DNA of 64,000 nucleotides from Caballeronia sp. SEWSISQ10-4 2 (GCF_030464885.1 NZ_JALPRJ010000012.1:1-64000), one strand, 5' to 3'; shown: positions 1-9,327, counted from the first letter of the stretch. The notes: generated by a model not told the origin, from the sequence alone. Made by a program: numbers and translations.

Positions 1-25
1 TTGGGAGGCGTTTTCTTTGCTTCTG

Positions 26-52
26 TTTCTTTTTCGCCGTTGGAAAAAGAAA
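26..52. repeat. Perfect 10-bp T/A-rich hairpin
   Basis: TTTCTTTTTC at 26-35 pairs exactly with GAAAAAGAAA at 43-52 around a 7-nt loop. It resembles the CTTTCTTTG-type hairpins common between genes in Burkholderia genomes (recalled family pattern, not searched). It may serve as a terminator for a gene outside the window. The rest of 53-208 shows no gene. Confidence 0.5.
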
Positions 53-208
53 TGACGTGCCGCCACGCACAGTGGCTAATAGTGATAAATAGAATAACTA
101 ACTTAAACCGACCGCAGGCCTAAGCAGCAGCAACCCAGCATCCCCCCGCCCCTTACGCCCCAAAACCCCACCAACCAGCCCCCCGAGTGCGAACGAAAAG
201 AACCTCGT

Positions 209-3200
209 TCATGCACGGACCGCTATCGACCTCAACCGCCCCTTGCCCGCAAACTCTTCAAACCCTTCAATAGGCAACGGCCGACAAAAATAGAAACCTT
301 GATAGGCATGACAACCCGCGCTGGCCAAAAAGTCGCGTTGGGCTTCAGTCTCCACCCCCTCGGCGATCACCCCCAAACCGAGGCTCTGCGCAAGCGCCAC
401 AATAGTCCTGGCAATCGCGGCATCATTCGGATCGACAAGCACGTCGCGCACAAACGACTGATCGATTTTCAACTGATCCAAAGGCAGGCGCTTCAAGTAC
501 GAAAGCGACGAATAGCCGATACCGAAATCGTCCAGCGAAAAGACCACGCCCCGTGCCTTGAGCGCGACCATCTTTTCAATGATGTCCTGCACATTGTCGA
601 CCAGCACGCTCTCTGTGAGTTCCAGCTTGAGCCGGTTCGGGTTAGCACCTGTTCGACTGATCACCATCAGCACCTTGTCCACGAAATCAGGTTCGCGGAA
701 TTGCTGCGCGCTGACGTTGACTGCAATCGTGAGATGGGCCATGTCCGGCCGGACGGCCCATAACGCCAGTTGAGCACACGCGTTTTCCAGCACCCAATTT
801 CCCAACGCAAGAATCAGCCCGGTCTCTTCAGCCAGGTGAATGAAATCGGCAGGCGGAACGAGACCGCGCTGGGGATGCTGCCAACGCACCAGTGCTTCGG
901 CACCCATGACCCGGTCGCCGTCGATCACCTGAGCCTGGTAATGAAGCACGAACTGATTGCCCTCGAGAGCCTTGCGCAGACCCGCCTCCATCGCGGCTCG
1001 CTCCACCACGACGGTCTGCATGGCCGGGTCGAAGAAACACAGCGCGTTGCGCCCCAGTTCCTTCGACTTGTACATGGCGAGGTCGGCCTGCTTTAGGAGC
1101 TCGTCGATGGGCGTCTGATATCCCCTGAACACGGCAGCACCAATACTCGCGGTACTGCGGTAGTCGATCTCGTCGAGCTGATACGACTTGCCAAGCACCG
1201 CGAGGATTTTTTCACCCACGGCCTCAGTCTGGCTGGCAGCCTCTTGCCAGGTGTCGTGCAAGCTTCCCAGCACCACCACGAACTCGTCGCCGCCCACCCG
1301 CGCCACGGTGTCGCCATCGCGTACGCTGGCCGCGAGACGCTGCGCCACCTGTTGCAGCAGCAAGTCGCCTTTGTCGTGACCCAGCGTGTCGTTCAAAGTC
1401 TTGAAGTGATCCAGGTCGATGAACAGCAACGCCCCGCACGCACCGGTTCGAGCGCTGACCGTGATGGCCTGCGTCAGCCGATCCAGCAGCAAGGTGCGGT
1501 TGGGCAAACGGGTCAGGGCATCGAAGAAGGCCAGTTCCTTGATTCGTTCTTCCGCGATCTTGCGTTCGGTGATGTCGTGGTGCGTGCCCACATAGTGGCT
1601 GACGACCCCGCCCTCTCCCGTGACCGCCGAGATCGTGAGCCATTTCGGATAGACCTCGCCATTCTTGCGCCGCCCCCATATCTCGCCCTGCCAGCCACCC
1701 ATGCGGTGGATCGTCTCCCACATCCCGGTGAAGAAAGCTTCGTCGTGATGGTGCGAGCGGAGCAGTCTCGGGGTCTGGCCCACCACTTCTTCAGCCGTGT
1801 AGCCGGTACATTCGGTGAAGGCCGAATTAACCCGCAGGATGGTGTTGCTGGCGTCGGTGACCATCATGGCTTCGAGCGAATCGAAGGCGACCGCGGCAAT
1901 ACGCAGTTCAGCCTCGACTTGCTTGCGATCGGTAATGTCGCGCCCGCTGGTCCGAAAGCCTGTGAACACGCCTCTCGCATCCGTGATCGGAACCCAGGAA
2001 ACGGACAGCCAGACCAGCGAGCCGTCCTTGCGGACACAGCGGAATTCAAGGTCCTCGCCGCGAAAGCCCTGAAGGCCCTTCAGGAACTCAGGGGCAACAC
2101 GAGGCATGTCCTCGGGGTGAATCAGCGTGCCGGCAAAGTCCGGCATGGCCATGCATTCCTCGACGGTATATCCGGTGTAGTGCTCGACCGATGGATTGAT
2201 CCAGCGTGGCTTGCCGTCCGGTCCCCACCAGACTTCCCAGTTGACCGTACAGTCGGCAATGGCGCGGAATTTTTCCTCGCTCTCGCGCAATTCGCGGGTC
2301 ATCGTGGAAGCCAGCCGCATGGCGCGGCCGCGGCCAGTCACCATCAACCAGGCAAGTAGCGCCAGCAGCAGGCTCAGGCCCGTACCGGTGACGGCGATCA
2401 GCATCTCGGCGTTACGGCCGAAACGGCCCTTGAAGTCGTCCTGGGTGCTCATCGAGAGCGTCCAGTTGTGCCCGGGCACAACCAGGTACTCAACGGCCGA
2501 AATGGCCGGAGGCAGGTGCTGCTCGCCTGTGTCGGGGGATCGGTACAGCAATGCCGCCTCGGACGGTTCGACGCCATCGTAAATGGCTAAAGCGAGGCCG
2601 GGCAGCGGATCGCCGTAAAGGCTCGCGATGACGTCGTGCATGCGAAACGAGGCGTAGACCCAACCGGCCAGATGCGCCCTGCGCTCGGCGACGCTGTCGT
2701 GCGGCTGGCCCCGGGCGTAGATCGGCAGGTACATGATGAAAGCCGGTTTCGCGTCCGGCCCGGTATCCACGCCCAGGCGGACCTTCCCGGACACCGCCAC
2801 CATGCCGGAATCACGCGCCTTCTCCATGGCGAGCCGCCGCACAGGGTCGGCCCAGGGGTCCACGCCAAGCGGGATGCGATTGCCGCCAATAGGCGGTTCG
2901 CGCTGCACGATCGGGGCGTAGTTTTCACGCGAGCCACCCGGCCGGATGGTGTAGCCGGTGAAACCCAGCTGGTGCATCGCGGTGACATGCGCGTCCTTGC
3001 GCGCCGCCGGCACCCATTGGACGACCCCGATCGCCTGAATGCCGGAAAAGTTGGCATCGAGATTGAGCGCACGGACGTAGTCGCGAAAGTTGTCTCGGTC
3101 CATCATGCCGGTGGCGGCGAACAGGCCCTGCACGCCGCGCAGCATCTGCTCGTAGGTCGACATGCGCTGTTCGACGCGACTCACCGCGTCGCCCAGCGAA

Positions 3201-3325
3201 AAATTGAACTGGGAGAGCAACTCGTTGCGGGAGGCTTGCCGTTCGTGATCCCAGACAATCCAGGTAACGCCGAGTGCGGCGGACAAGATCAGCAAGGGCA
3301 GCAAGACCAGACGCGCCCAGGTCAC
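209..3325 (-). CDS. CHASE-PAS-PAS-GGDEF-EAL membrane sensor of cyclic di-GMP
   Basis: A 1038-residue inner-membrane sensor expected to make and/or break cyclic di-GMP. An N-terminal membrane helix (about 5-25) precedes a periplasmic CHASE domain (about 70-290) and a second helix (about 307-330). Two PAS domains follow (about 350-470 and 475-595), then GGDEF (motif intact at 678-682, with an RxxD inhibitory site at 669-672) and EAL (motif at 810-812, with DDFG, KID and EGVET motifs further on). Both output domains therefore look catalytically competent, and the net activity cannot be told from sequence. Its start overlaps the stop of the upstream solute-binding protein gene by 4 nt, so the two are probably co-translated and functionally linked. 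Confidence 0.95.
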   Translation of the reverse strand: MTWARLVLLPLLILSAALGVTWIVWDHERQASRNELLSQFNFSLGDAVSRVEQRMSTYEQMLRGVQGLFAATGMMDRDNFRDYVRALNLDANFSGIQAIGVVQWVPAARKDAHVTAMHQLGFTGYTIRPGGSRENYAPIVQREPPIGGNRIPLGVDPWADPVRRLAMEKARDSGMVAVSGKVRLGVDTGPDAKPAFIMYLPIYARGQPHDSVAERRAHLAGWVYASFRMHDVIASLYGDPLPGLALAIYDGVEPSEAALLYRSPDTGEQHLPPAISAVEYLVVPGHNWTLSMSTQDDFKGRFGRNAEMLIAVTGTGLSLLLALLAWLMVTGRGRAMRLASTMTRELRESEEKFRAIADCTVNWEVWWGPDGKPRWINPSVEHYTGYTVEECMAMPDFAGTLIHPEDMPRVAPEFLKGLQGFRGEDLEFRCVRKDGSLVWLSVSWVPITDARGVFTGFRTSGRDITDRKQVEAELRIAAVAFDSLEAMMVTDASNTILRVNSAFTECTGYTAEEVVGQTPRLLRSHHHDEAFFTGMWETIHRMGGWQGEIWGRRKNGEVYPKWLTISAVTGEGGVVSHYVGTHHDITERKIAEERIKELAFFDALTRLPNRTLLLDRLTQAITVSARTGACGALLFIDLDHFKTLNDTLGHDKGDLLLQQVAQRLAASVRDGDTVARVGGDEFVVVLGSLHDTWQEAASQTEAVGEKILAVLGKSYQLDEIDYRSTASIGAAVFRGYQTPIDELLKQADLAMYKSKELGRNALCFFDPAMQTVVVERAAMEAGLRKALEGNQFVLHYQAQVIDGDRVMGAEALVRWQHPQRGLVPPADFIHLAEETGLILALGNWVLENACAQLALWAVRPDMAHLTIAVNVSAQQFREPDFVDKVLMVISRTGANPNRLKLELTESVLVDNVQDIIEKMVALKARGVVFSLDDFGIGYSSLSYLKRLPLDQLKIDQSFVRDVLVDPNDAAIARTIVALAQSLGLGVIAEGVETEAQRDFLASAGCHAYQGFYFCRPLPIEGFEEFAGKGRLRSIAVRA

Positions 3326-4116
3326 GGGGGTGCCTGGAAATCGACCATGGATTTAGCCAGGTCGGGTTTGAAGTACTTCTCGAAAATGCGGAGAACGGTT
3401 CCATCCGCGCGCATCTCGTTCACCAGCGCACGCCACTCATCCTGCTCGGCCGGCGACAGCGCCTTCTTCGACATGATCAGGCCATGCGGAATGGCGGGAT
3501 CGTTGAACTCGATGATGGTGGTGACATCGCGGATCTTCTTTTCATCGAGCGCCGGGTAGTCGAACGGCTCCATGATCATGCCCTGGATGCGGCGGTGGAT
3601 CAGCGCCTCATACAGCGGTGCCAGACCACCCGCCTGGCTGACGCGGTTTTCAGCCGAGAGTGTGTCGACCAGCCGGTTCGCAGAGTCGCTATAGCGAAAG
3701 CTGCGGATCACGCCCAGTTGAAACTGGTCGCTACGCTCGAAATCGGCCAGCTGATGCATGCCCGCGTCCTTGCGCACCAGCAAATAGTATTTGTTGCTGA
3801 AATACCAGGCGAAGGAGGCAAAGCGGTTGCGATCGGCGTTGGCAATACCGGACAAGCTGAAATCAAGCGCGCCGGATTCGATCAGTTGCCAGATACGAGC
3901 GCGCGACATGAGGCTGACGCCAATTTTGCAGCCGCTTCGGCGGATCAGTTCGTCGGCGAAGTCCTTGTCGATGCCTGTGTCGGTATCGGCGGAATAGAGC
4001 AGGCCGTGATCGTGCAGCGCGAGCGTAAAGGGGCGTGAGCAATCGGGCCCTGCGGCGACCGCGCGGCCCAGACATGACATCGCCAGCAGCAAGCCGCCCA
4101 GAATGTGTCGGATCAC
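3322..4116 (-). CDS. Periplasmic solute-binding protein (SBP family 3-like)
   Basis: Encodes a periplasmic binding protein of the amino-acid/polar-solute type. Choosing the GTG at 4116 places a typical signal peptide (hydrophobic GGLLLAM core, cleavage near AVAA) at the very start. An ATG at 4185 would add 23 residues before the signal and lies in AT-rich, promoter-like sequence. The body has the two-lobe SBP pattern, with a DKDFADELIRRSG stretch near the start and an FEKYFKPDL ending. No permease or ATPase gene is adjacent. Instead it overlaps the CHASE-GGDEF-EAL gene by 4 nt, which suggests a ligand-sensing rather than transport role (inference). Confidence 0.8.
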   Translation of the reverse strand: MIRHILGGLLLAMSCLGRAVAAGPDCSRPFTLALHDHGLLYSADTDTGIDKDFADELIRRSGCKIGVSLMSRARIWQLIESGALDFSLSGIANADRNRFASFAWYFSNKYYLLVRKDAGMHQLADFERSDQFQLGVIRSFRYSDSANRLVDTLSAENRVSQAGGLAPLYEALIHRRIQGMIMEPFDYPALDEKKIRDVTTIIEFNDPAIPHGLIMSKKALSPAEQDEWRALVNEMRADGTVLRIFEKYFKPDLAKSMVDFQAPP

Positions 4117-4844
4117 AGCGTCGCCGTGGTGGTGGAAGTGACTAAAATACAGCCCTCTTTTTATTAACACCGGTCTCAAAGGCATGTTTAGTCATTTTTG
4201 CCTTCGACGACGGGTTATGCAGGGAGACTTTTTATGACGCACCTAATTGCGTACCCGATCTGTCGCTCGGAAAAACGACAGCAAATCCCATCAATCGGGC
4301 GGTTCCGGCAGCTTGTTAGTTTGGTAAAAAAATGATACGCCTCGTGAATTAATGGTACCGGACGTGTATTAAAACTGCAACCAAGGCCAAACGTTTGCAA
4401 GTCGTGAGGCCGCAATCATTTCATATGCGGCCGTGGGCGCGCTGCCGCGCACTGTACTTGGCGCAGGTGACAGATCCGTGTGGCTGGCAGCGAGCTGGAA
4501 AATTCTTATTTCGCGTCTCTCTATCCTCTGATTAAACGCGTGGCCATCATGACGGCAAGGGGCGTTACTCATATAGGAAATACCGTTTGCCCTCGAAATG
4601 GAATTAAGCGTTGACTCACATCGGCATATCCGCCTAATGACGTTCGACAATTGATTCTGAAGGAATTTGGCCGATTAGAGCGCCGCAGCAGATATGCGCC
4701 CTTGCATGCGCAGCGCCTGCTCTTTGCAGCGAATTTCGATGAAAAGCAATGCAATTGCAATAACAAAAGTTATCGCAATTGCATAAGGCGCGCGGCCCTC
4801 ACGCGTGGGTGGAAGTGATCGCGCGCCGTATAGACGTCAGGGCG
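4117..4844. other. Gene-free, relatively AT-rich intergenic stretch
   Basis: About 0.7 kb with lower G+C than its surroundings. The short reading frames here have no recognisable domain, ribosome site or codon pattern. The part just above 4116 should hold the promoter of the solute-binding protein gene. The notable content is the inverted repeat at 4749-4784, listed separately. Confidence 0.5.
4749..4784. promoter_or_regulatory. 16-bp inverted repeat, possible operator or weak terminator
   Basis: ATGCAATTGCAATAAC (4749-4764) and GTTATCGCAATTGCAT (4769-4784) pair at 15 of 16 positions around an AAAA spacer. It lies 61 nt past the stop of the minus-strand FKBP gene. The AT-rich stem and lack of a clear T run make a regulator-binding site at least as likely as a terminator. 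Confidence 0.45.
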
Positions 4845-5249
4845 TCAGTTGCCGATTTTCAGCAGCTCGACTTCAAACGTCAGCGTGCTGTTCGGCGGAA
4901 TCGGACCTACGCCACGGTCGCCGTATGCCGTCGCCGGCGGGCATACAAGCTTGGCCTTGCCGCCAACCTTCATCTTCTGGAGGCCTTGCGTCCAGCACGG
5001 GACGACTTGGCCGAGCGGGAATGATGCGGGCGTACCGCGCTTGTACGAAGAGTCGAATTCGGTGCCGTTCGCGAGCGTGCCGCGATAGTTGACGGTCACG
5101 GTATCTGCCGCAGTAGGCTGCGGCCCGGTACCTTCTTTGATTTGCGTCACGGTGACGCCGGAAGGAAGCGTTTCTGTCGCTCCCGTAGCGGCATAAGCAG
5201 ATGACGAAGCGATAAAAGCAAAAGTGAGCAGCAGCGAAACTTTTTTCAT
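4845..5249 (-). CDS. Secreted FKBP-type peptidyl-prolyl cis-trans isomerase
   Basis: A 134-residue protein with an N-terminal signal peptide (MKKVSLLLTFAFIASSSAYA) followed by one FKBP domain. Family motifs are clear: VTVNYRGTLANGTEFDSSY, GQVVPCW in place of the usual GxVIxGW, and a GVGPIPPNSTLTFEVELL ending. It should speed proline isomerisation during folding of periplasmic proteins. The start at 5249 was chosen because it gives a normal signal peptide and has GGAC upstream; a longer frame to 5312 adds a non-signal tail. The Cys in the VVPCW position, usually Ile-Pro/Gly, is a mild oddity near the active-site pocket. Confidence 0.9.
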   Translation of the reverse strand: MKKVSLLLTFAFIASSSAYAATGATETLPSGVTVTQIKEGTGPQPTAADTVTVNYRGTLANGTEFDSSYKRGTPASFPLGQVVPCWTQGLQKMKVGGKAKLVCPPATAYGDRGVGPIPPNSTLTFEVELLKIGN

Positions 5250-5356
5250 AAAGCGTCCAGAGCGTCCCGAAAGTGGGGTGTTGTTAGCAAAATGCGATGT
5301 CGATGAAGCCAAGCGCCGAACACATTAGCACGGACGCGCGACGGTATGGCAGACCC

Positions 5357-6262
5357 TTACTTCGAGGCGGCCTGATGCAGCCGGGCCTTGATGAAATCGA
5401 TGAACAACCGGGTTCTCGCCGGCAACAGGCGAGTATCAGTAATCGCATGTACCTGGACAGGCGCAAGACTCCAGTCTGGCAGCACCCGCCGCAGCCGGCC
5501 CGATGCCACCTCCTCGCGCGCGAGCTCCGTATCGAGTACCGCGATGCAATCACCCAGAATTGCCAACGCGCGGCTTAGCCCGACGCTATTCATCCTGAAG
5601 CGGGGCGCAATCGTTACATTGACCACTTCGTCGCCCCGATAAAAGGTCCTCAGGACCTCCTCCTGGTTTTTCGTCCCCTGCACGATGCACACCACGTGAT
5701 GAATTAGGTCATCGGGATGGAGCAGCGGCGGCGCAGCCTTGAGATAACCGGGCGATGCATAGAGATAACGCGGCAACAGCCCGATCTGGCGTGCGACGAG
5801 CGTTGAGGGCGCCGTCGGCGGTGGACCGATGCGAATGGCGAGGTCGAACGGCTCGCTCTGCAGATCCACGCGGCGCGGCGTCAGGTCGAATTCGAAACTG
5901 ATCAACGGATAAGCCTGGGCGAACTCGCTGAGGATCGGCGCGAAATAGCCAATAGCGAGATCGACCGGCATCGACACACGCAGCGTGCCGCTGGGCCGCT
6001 CCACCACATCGACCAGGGATTCGTGCGCCATACGCGCTTCCTCGACAATGCTCTGGCAACGCTTGAAATACACGTCGCCCGCAGCGGTGAGTTCGACCTT
6101 GCGTGTAGAGCGATGAAGCAGCTGCAGGCCAATCGTCTTTTCCAGCTCCGCGATATGGCGGGACAGCGTCGAATTGGGCATATCGAGCGCTTCCGCTGCG
6201 CGCCTGAAGCTTTTGGTTCGAGCCACCTCCACGAACAAACGCATATAGCTCAACACTTCCAC
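5357..6262 (-). CDS. LysR-family transcriptional regulator
   Basis: A 301-residue LysR regulator. The N-terminal winged helix-turn-helix shows SFRRAAEALDMPNSTLSRHIAELE and LLHRSTRKVELTAAG, followed by the effector-binding domain with the LRVSMPVDLAIGYFAPIL start typical of the family. It is divergent from the Old Yellow Enzyme gene at 6366 with only about 100 bp between, the usual arrangement for a LysR protein that activates its neighbour. That region contains AT-rich half-sites (TATAG near 6298 and CTATA near 6332), but no dyad good enough to call an operator. Confidence 0.93.
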   Translation of the reverse strand: MEVLSYMRLFVEVARTKSFRRAAEALDMPNSTLSRHIAELEKTIGLQLLHRSTRKVELTAAGDVYFKRCQSIVEEARMAHESLVDVVERPSGTLRVSMPVDLAIGYFAPILSEFAQAYPLISFEFDLTPRRVDLQSEPFDLAIRIGPPPTAPSTLVARQIGLLPRYLYASPGYLKAAPPLLHPDDLIHHVVCIVQGTKNQEEVLRTFYRGDEVVNVTIAPRFRMNSVGLSRALAILGDCIAVLDTELAREEVASGRLRRVLPDWSLAPVQVHAITDTRLLPARTRLFIDFIKARLHQAASK

Positions 6263-6365
6263 GATGATTGCTCCACTGGTGGATTACTGTTTCCAAGTAT
6301 AGCTATTTATCCCTTATATGGATCAATGCACTATATCGATACCCCTTCACAAACAAGGAATCGAC

Positions 6366-7433
6366 ATGAACCCGCTCTTCAGCACTACCCGAATCGGCCG
6401 CTACACGCTTCGCAACCGCCTCGTCATGGCGCCAATGACGCGCTCCCGCGCGGACGACGCCACCGGCGTGGTCGCAGACATGGCGGCGGCTTACTACGGA
6501 CAGCGCGCCGGCGCTGGCCTGATCATTACGGAAGGCACCTATCCCGCGCCGATGGGCAAGGGTTATGTGCGCACGCCGGGCATTCATTCCGAGTCCCAGA
6601 TCGAGGCATGGAAGCGCGTCACCGCCGCCGTTCACGCCAAGGGCGGAGTGATCTTCCTGCAGCTCATGCATACCGGACGTATCTCCCATCCGAGCCTCTT
6701 GCCGGGCGGCGCAACACCTGTTGCCCCTTCGGCGATCCAGCCGGCCGGCACGGTGTTCACGGCGACGGGACCGCAGGAACTTGTGCGGCCGCGCGCTCTG
6801 GAGACTGGTGAGGTGGCGGACATCGTCGAGGAATATCGGCTCGCCACGCGTTACGCGTTGATGGCCGGCTTCGACGGCGTTGAATTGCACGCGGCTTCCG
6901 GGTATTTGCCGGAGCAGTTCCTGTCGTCGGGAACGAATCAGCGGACTGATGCGTACGGCGGCTCGCTTGCCAATCGCGCGCGCTTCATTGTGGAAGTGTT
7001 GAGTGCGATGTCTCAGGAAGCGGGCAGTGACCGCGTCGGTATCAAGATCGCGCCTGAAATGGGCTTCAACGATGTAAGCGATGCATCGCCGCAGGAGACC
7101 TATCACTATCTCGTGCAGAAACTCAACTCGCTCAAGCTCGCGTATCTCCATGTAGCCATGACGGGGAGCAAGTTCGACTATCGCGCGCTGCTGCGGCCGT
7201 TGTTCGATGGCCCATTTTTATCGGGCGGCGGGCTGACCAACGAGACCGCGCAAGCGCTGATTGAACAAGGTCACGCCGATGCCGCCGTATTCGGGAGCCT
7301 GTATCTCGCCAATCCGGATTTGCCACAACGTTTCCTCGCCGATGCACCGTCCAACACGCCAGACCGGAACACGTTCTTCTCGCCCGGTCCGAGCGGGTAT
7401 ATCGACTATCCCGCACTGGAGAGTGCTCAATGA
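6366..7433 (+). CDS. Old Yellow Enzyme family ene-reductase (NemA-like)
   Basis: A 355-residue FMN-dependent TIM-barrel oxidoreductase that reduces activated C=C bonds or nitro-esters with NAD(P)H. Family signatures include NRLVMAPMTRSRA, IITEGTYPAP, QLMHTGRISH and NQRTDAYGGSLANR. The ATG at 6366 has AAGGA about 6 nt upstream; an ATG at 6318 lacks this. In the substrate-binding site the usual His-x-x-His/Asn reads His-Ala-Ala-Ser (VELHAASGYL), so the second ligand-holding residue is replaced by Ser. It is divergent from the LysR gene at 5357-6262, its likely regulator. A second OYE lies at 10408-11523. Confidence 0.93.
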   Translation: MNPLFSTTRIGRYTLRNRLVMAPMTRSRADDATGVVADMAAAYYGQRAGAGLIITEGTYPAPMGKGYVRTPGIHSESQIEAWKRVTAAVHAKGGVIFLQLMHTGRISHPSLLPGGATPVAPSAIQPAGTVFTATGPQELVRPRALETGEVADIVEEYRLATRYALMAGFDGVELHAASGYLPEQFLSSGTNQRTDAYGGSLANRARFIVEVLSAMSQEAGSDRVGIKIAPEMGFNDVSDASPQETYHYLVQKLNSLKLAYLHVAMTGSKFDYRALLRPLFDGPFLSGGGLTNETAQALIEQGHADAAVFGSLYLANPDLPQRFLADAPSNTPDRNTFFSPGPSGYIDYPALESAQ

Positions 7434-7477
7434 ACCGCGCCCTTCGTATCAACGCCTATTAGAAGCACCGTCGTCCT

Positions 7478-8407
7478 TCAGCTACGGGCCATCGCCTTGC
7501 CGACATGCTCGGCGAATGCTTTGACCTTGGCTGAATGCCGGCGCGCAAGCGGGCTCACCACATGGATCGGGATAGGGATCGTTTCCCAGTCCGGCAACAT
7601 CCGCTGTACTTCGCCACTGGCCAGTTCATCATCGAACAGCCAGGTCGGCGAATATCCGATACCCATACCCGCGAGCACCGACGCCCGCATCACCTCACTG
7701 CTGTTGGTTTGCAAATTGCCTTTGACGCGCACAATGCGCGCAGTTCCCGCCGGATCCACCGCGCCGGGCCCTGCCGTAAAACTCCAGGCGTTGCGCATCG
7801 CCAGTTCGGTGTAGACGATGCAATTGTGATCGGTCAGGTCGTCAGGAACGCGGGGCACCTTCGTTCCTTTGGGCAGTGAGCGCACGTAGCTGCGATGCGC
7901 CATCAGCATCCGCTGGGTCGTTCCCACGCGACGGGCAATCAGGCTGCTGTCCGGCAGATCGCCGATGCGCACCGCGACGTCGATCCCCTGCTCCACGAGA
8001 TCGATAAAACCATCGCTAAGACGCAGGTCGATCTTCACGCCGCGATGCTCCGCCAGAAACGACTGAACCAGCGGCATGAGCTTCAGGCGCCCGAAGCCGA
8101 CCGAAGCCGCAATCCGCAGCCAGCCCGTCAGTTGCTGCTCGCCGCGTCGCAACGCGCCTTCGGCCTCCGCGATCTCCGCAAGCAGGCGCCGCGCCTTTTC
8201 GAAATAGTGTTCACCTTCTTCCGTCAGTGCGAGCGAACGCGTGGTTCGCGTCAGCAGTCTTGCGCCCAGCTCGCGCTCCAGCGCCGCGACCTGTTTGCTC
8301 ACTGCGCTCTGCGTTGTGTCGGACTCGTGCGCGACCGCGGAAAAGCTACCCGCCTCCACCACGCGCACGAAAGTCTTCATTGCCTGAAGCTTGTCCATTT
8401 TGCTCAA
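7478..8407 (-). CDS. LysR-family transcriptional regulator
   Basis: A 309-residue LysR regulator with helix-turn-helix AGSFSAVAHESDTTQSAVSKQ and the RLLTRTTRSLALTEEG wing, followed by a substrate-binding-like effector domain. The TTG at 8407 is preceded by AGGA at good spacing, better placed than the ATG at 8398. It is divergent from the SDR gene at 8524. The 116-bp gap holds TATGAGCATA, a short palindrome that could be a half-site. It most likely controls the SDR and the following CxxC protein. Confidence 0.92.
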   Translation of the reverse strand: MSKMDKLQAMKTFVRVVEAGSFSAVAHESDTTQSAVSKQVAALERELGARLLTRTTRSLALTEEGEHYFEKARRLLAEIAEAEGALRRGEQQLTGWLRIAASVGFGRLKLMPLVQSFLAEHRGVKIDLRLSDGFIDLVEQGIDVAVRIGDLPDSSLIARRVGTTQRMLMAHRSYVRSLPKGTKVPRVPDDLTDHNCIVYTELAMRNAWSFTAGPGAVDPAGTARIVRVKGNLQTNSSEVMRASVLAGMGIGYSPTWLFDDELASGEVQRMLPDWETIPIPIHVVSPLARRHSAKVKAFAEHVGKAMARS

Positions 8408-8523
8408 TATATTCCTGCGGGGAATTAGTTATATGAGCATACACCGTCTATATCGTTAATTCGGAATCAGTCAAAGTTCAGTCATCGCTCACGCGATTTC
8501 ACCCAACCTGAAGGAGCACTGAT

Positions 8524-9273
8524 ATGAACCAACCTGTCGTCCTTATCACTGGCGCGCTGACCGGCATCGGCCGCGCCACCGCCCTTGCCTTCGCCCGCGA
8601 AGGAAACCGCGTCGTCGTCAGCGGCCGTCGCGAGGAGGCAGGCCAGGCGCTTGCCGCCGAACTGCGCGCCCTCGGCGCCGAAGCCGAATTCCTGCGCGCC
8701 GATGTGCGCTTCGAAGCCGAAGTGCGCAGCGTGGTCGAGCAGACCGTCGCGCGTTTCGGCCGCATCGATGTGGCGGTCAACAACGCCGGCACTGAAGGTC
8801 AACTGGCGCCGATCGTCGAGCAGACAGCGACCAACTACGAAGACACGTTCTCAGTCAACGTGCTCGGCACGCTGCTGTCGCTCAAGCACGAGATGCGCGT
8901 GATGCTGGCGCAGGGTGCGGGCTCGATCATCAACCTCTCGTCGATCGCGGGCCAGGTCGGCATCGCGGGCGCGTCGGTCTACGCGGCCAGCAAGCATGCG
9001 GTCGAAGGCCTCACGAAAAGCGCGGCGCTCGAAGGCGCTGCCGCAGGCGTGCGCGTCAACGCCGTAGCGCCGGGTCCTGTCGCCACCGAAATGCTCGACC
9101 GCTTTGCCGGCGGCAGCGAAGAGGGCAAGGCAAGCTTCCTTTCCACGATACCGGCACGACGCGCCGCCACCCCGGACGAGATCGCCCAGACGATTGTCTT
9201 TCTTGCGAGCAACAAGGCGCGCTACCTCACCGGACAGAACATTGCGGTCGACGGCGCCTACACGGCGCAATAA
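8524..9273 (+). CDS. Short-chain dehydrogenase/reductase (classical SDR)
   Basis: A 249-residue classical SDR. The nucleotide-binding TGALTGIGRATA glycine motif, the NNAG motif (VAVNNAGTEG), the catalytic Ser region (IINLSSIAGQ) and YAASK are all present, and the C-terminal YLTGQNIAVDGAY is typical. AAGGAG lies ahead of the ATG. The substrate cannot be read from sequence; it should be an alcohol/carbonyl pair using NAD(P). It is followed 54 nt later by a carboxymuconolactone decarboxylase-like gene, probably in one transcript under the divergent LysR gene. Confidence 0.92.
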   Translation: MNQPVVLITGALTGIGRATALAFAREGNRVVVSGRREEAGQALAAELRALGAEAEFLRADVRFEAEVRSVVEQTVARFGRIDVAVNNAGTEGQLAPIVEQTATNYEDTFSVNVLGTLLSLKHEMRVMLAQGAGSIINLSSIAGQVGIAGASVYAASKHAVEGLTKSAALEGAAAGVRVNAVAPGPVATEMLDRFAGGSEEGKASFLSTIPARRAATPDEIAQTIVFLASNKARYLTGQNIAVDGAYTAQ

Positions 9274-9327
9274 CGCCCGGATTTTTTCAATCAACTTTAT
9301 TCATCTTTTTTGCCAAGGAGTATCACC

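Noticed and set aside
16-60. Promoter of a gene upstream of the window
   Set aside because: The T/A-rich sequence is explained by the inverted repeat; no gene start is visible next to it.
4369-4766. Short minus-strand open frames in the 4.2-4.8 kb gap
   Set aside because: No domain, no ribosome site, Cys/Arg-rich composition typical of chance frames.
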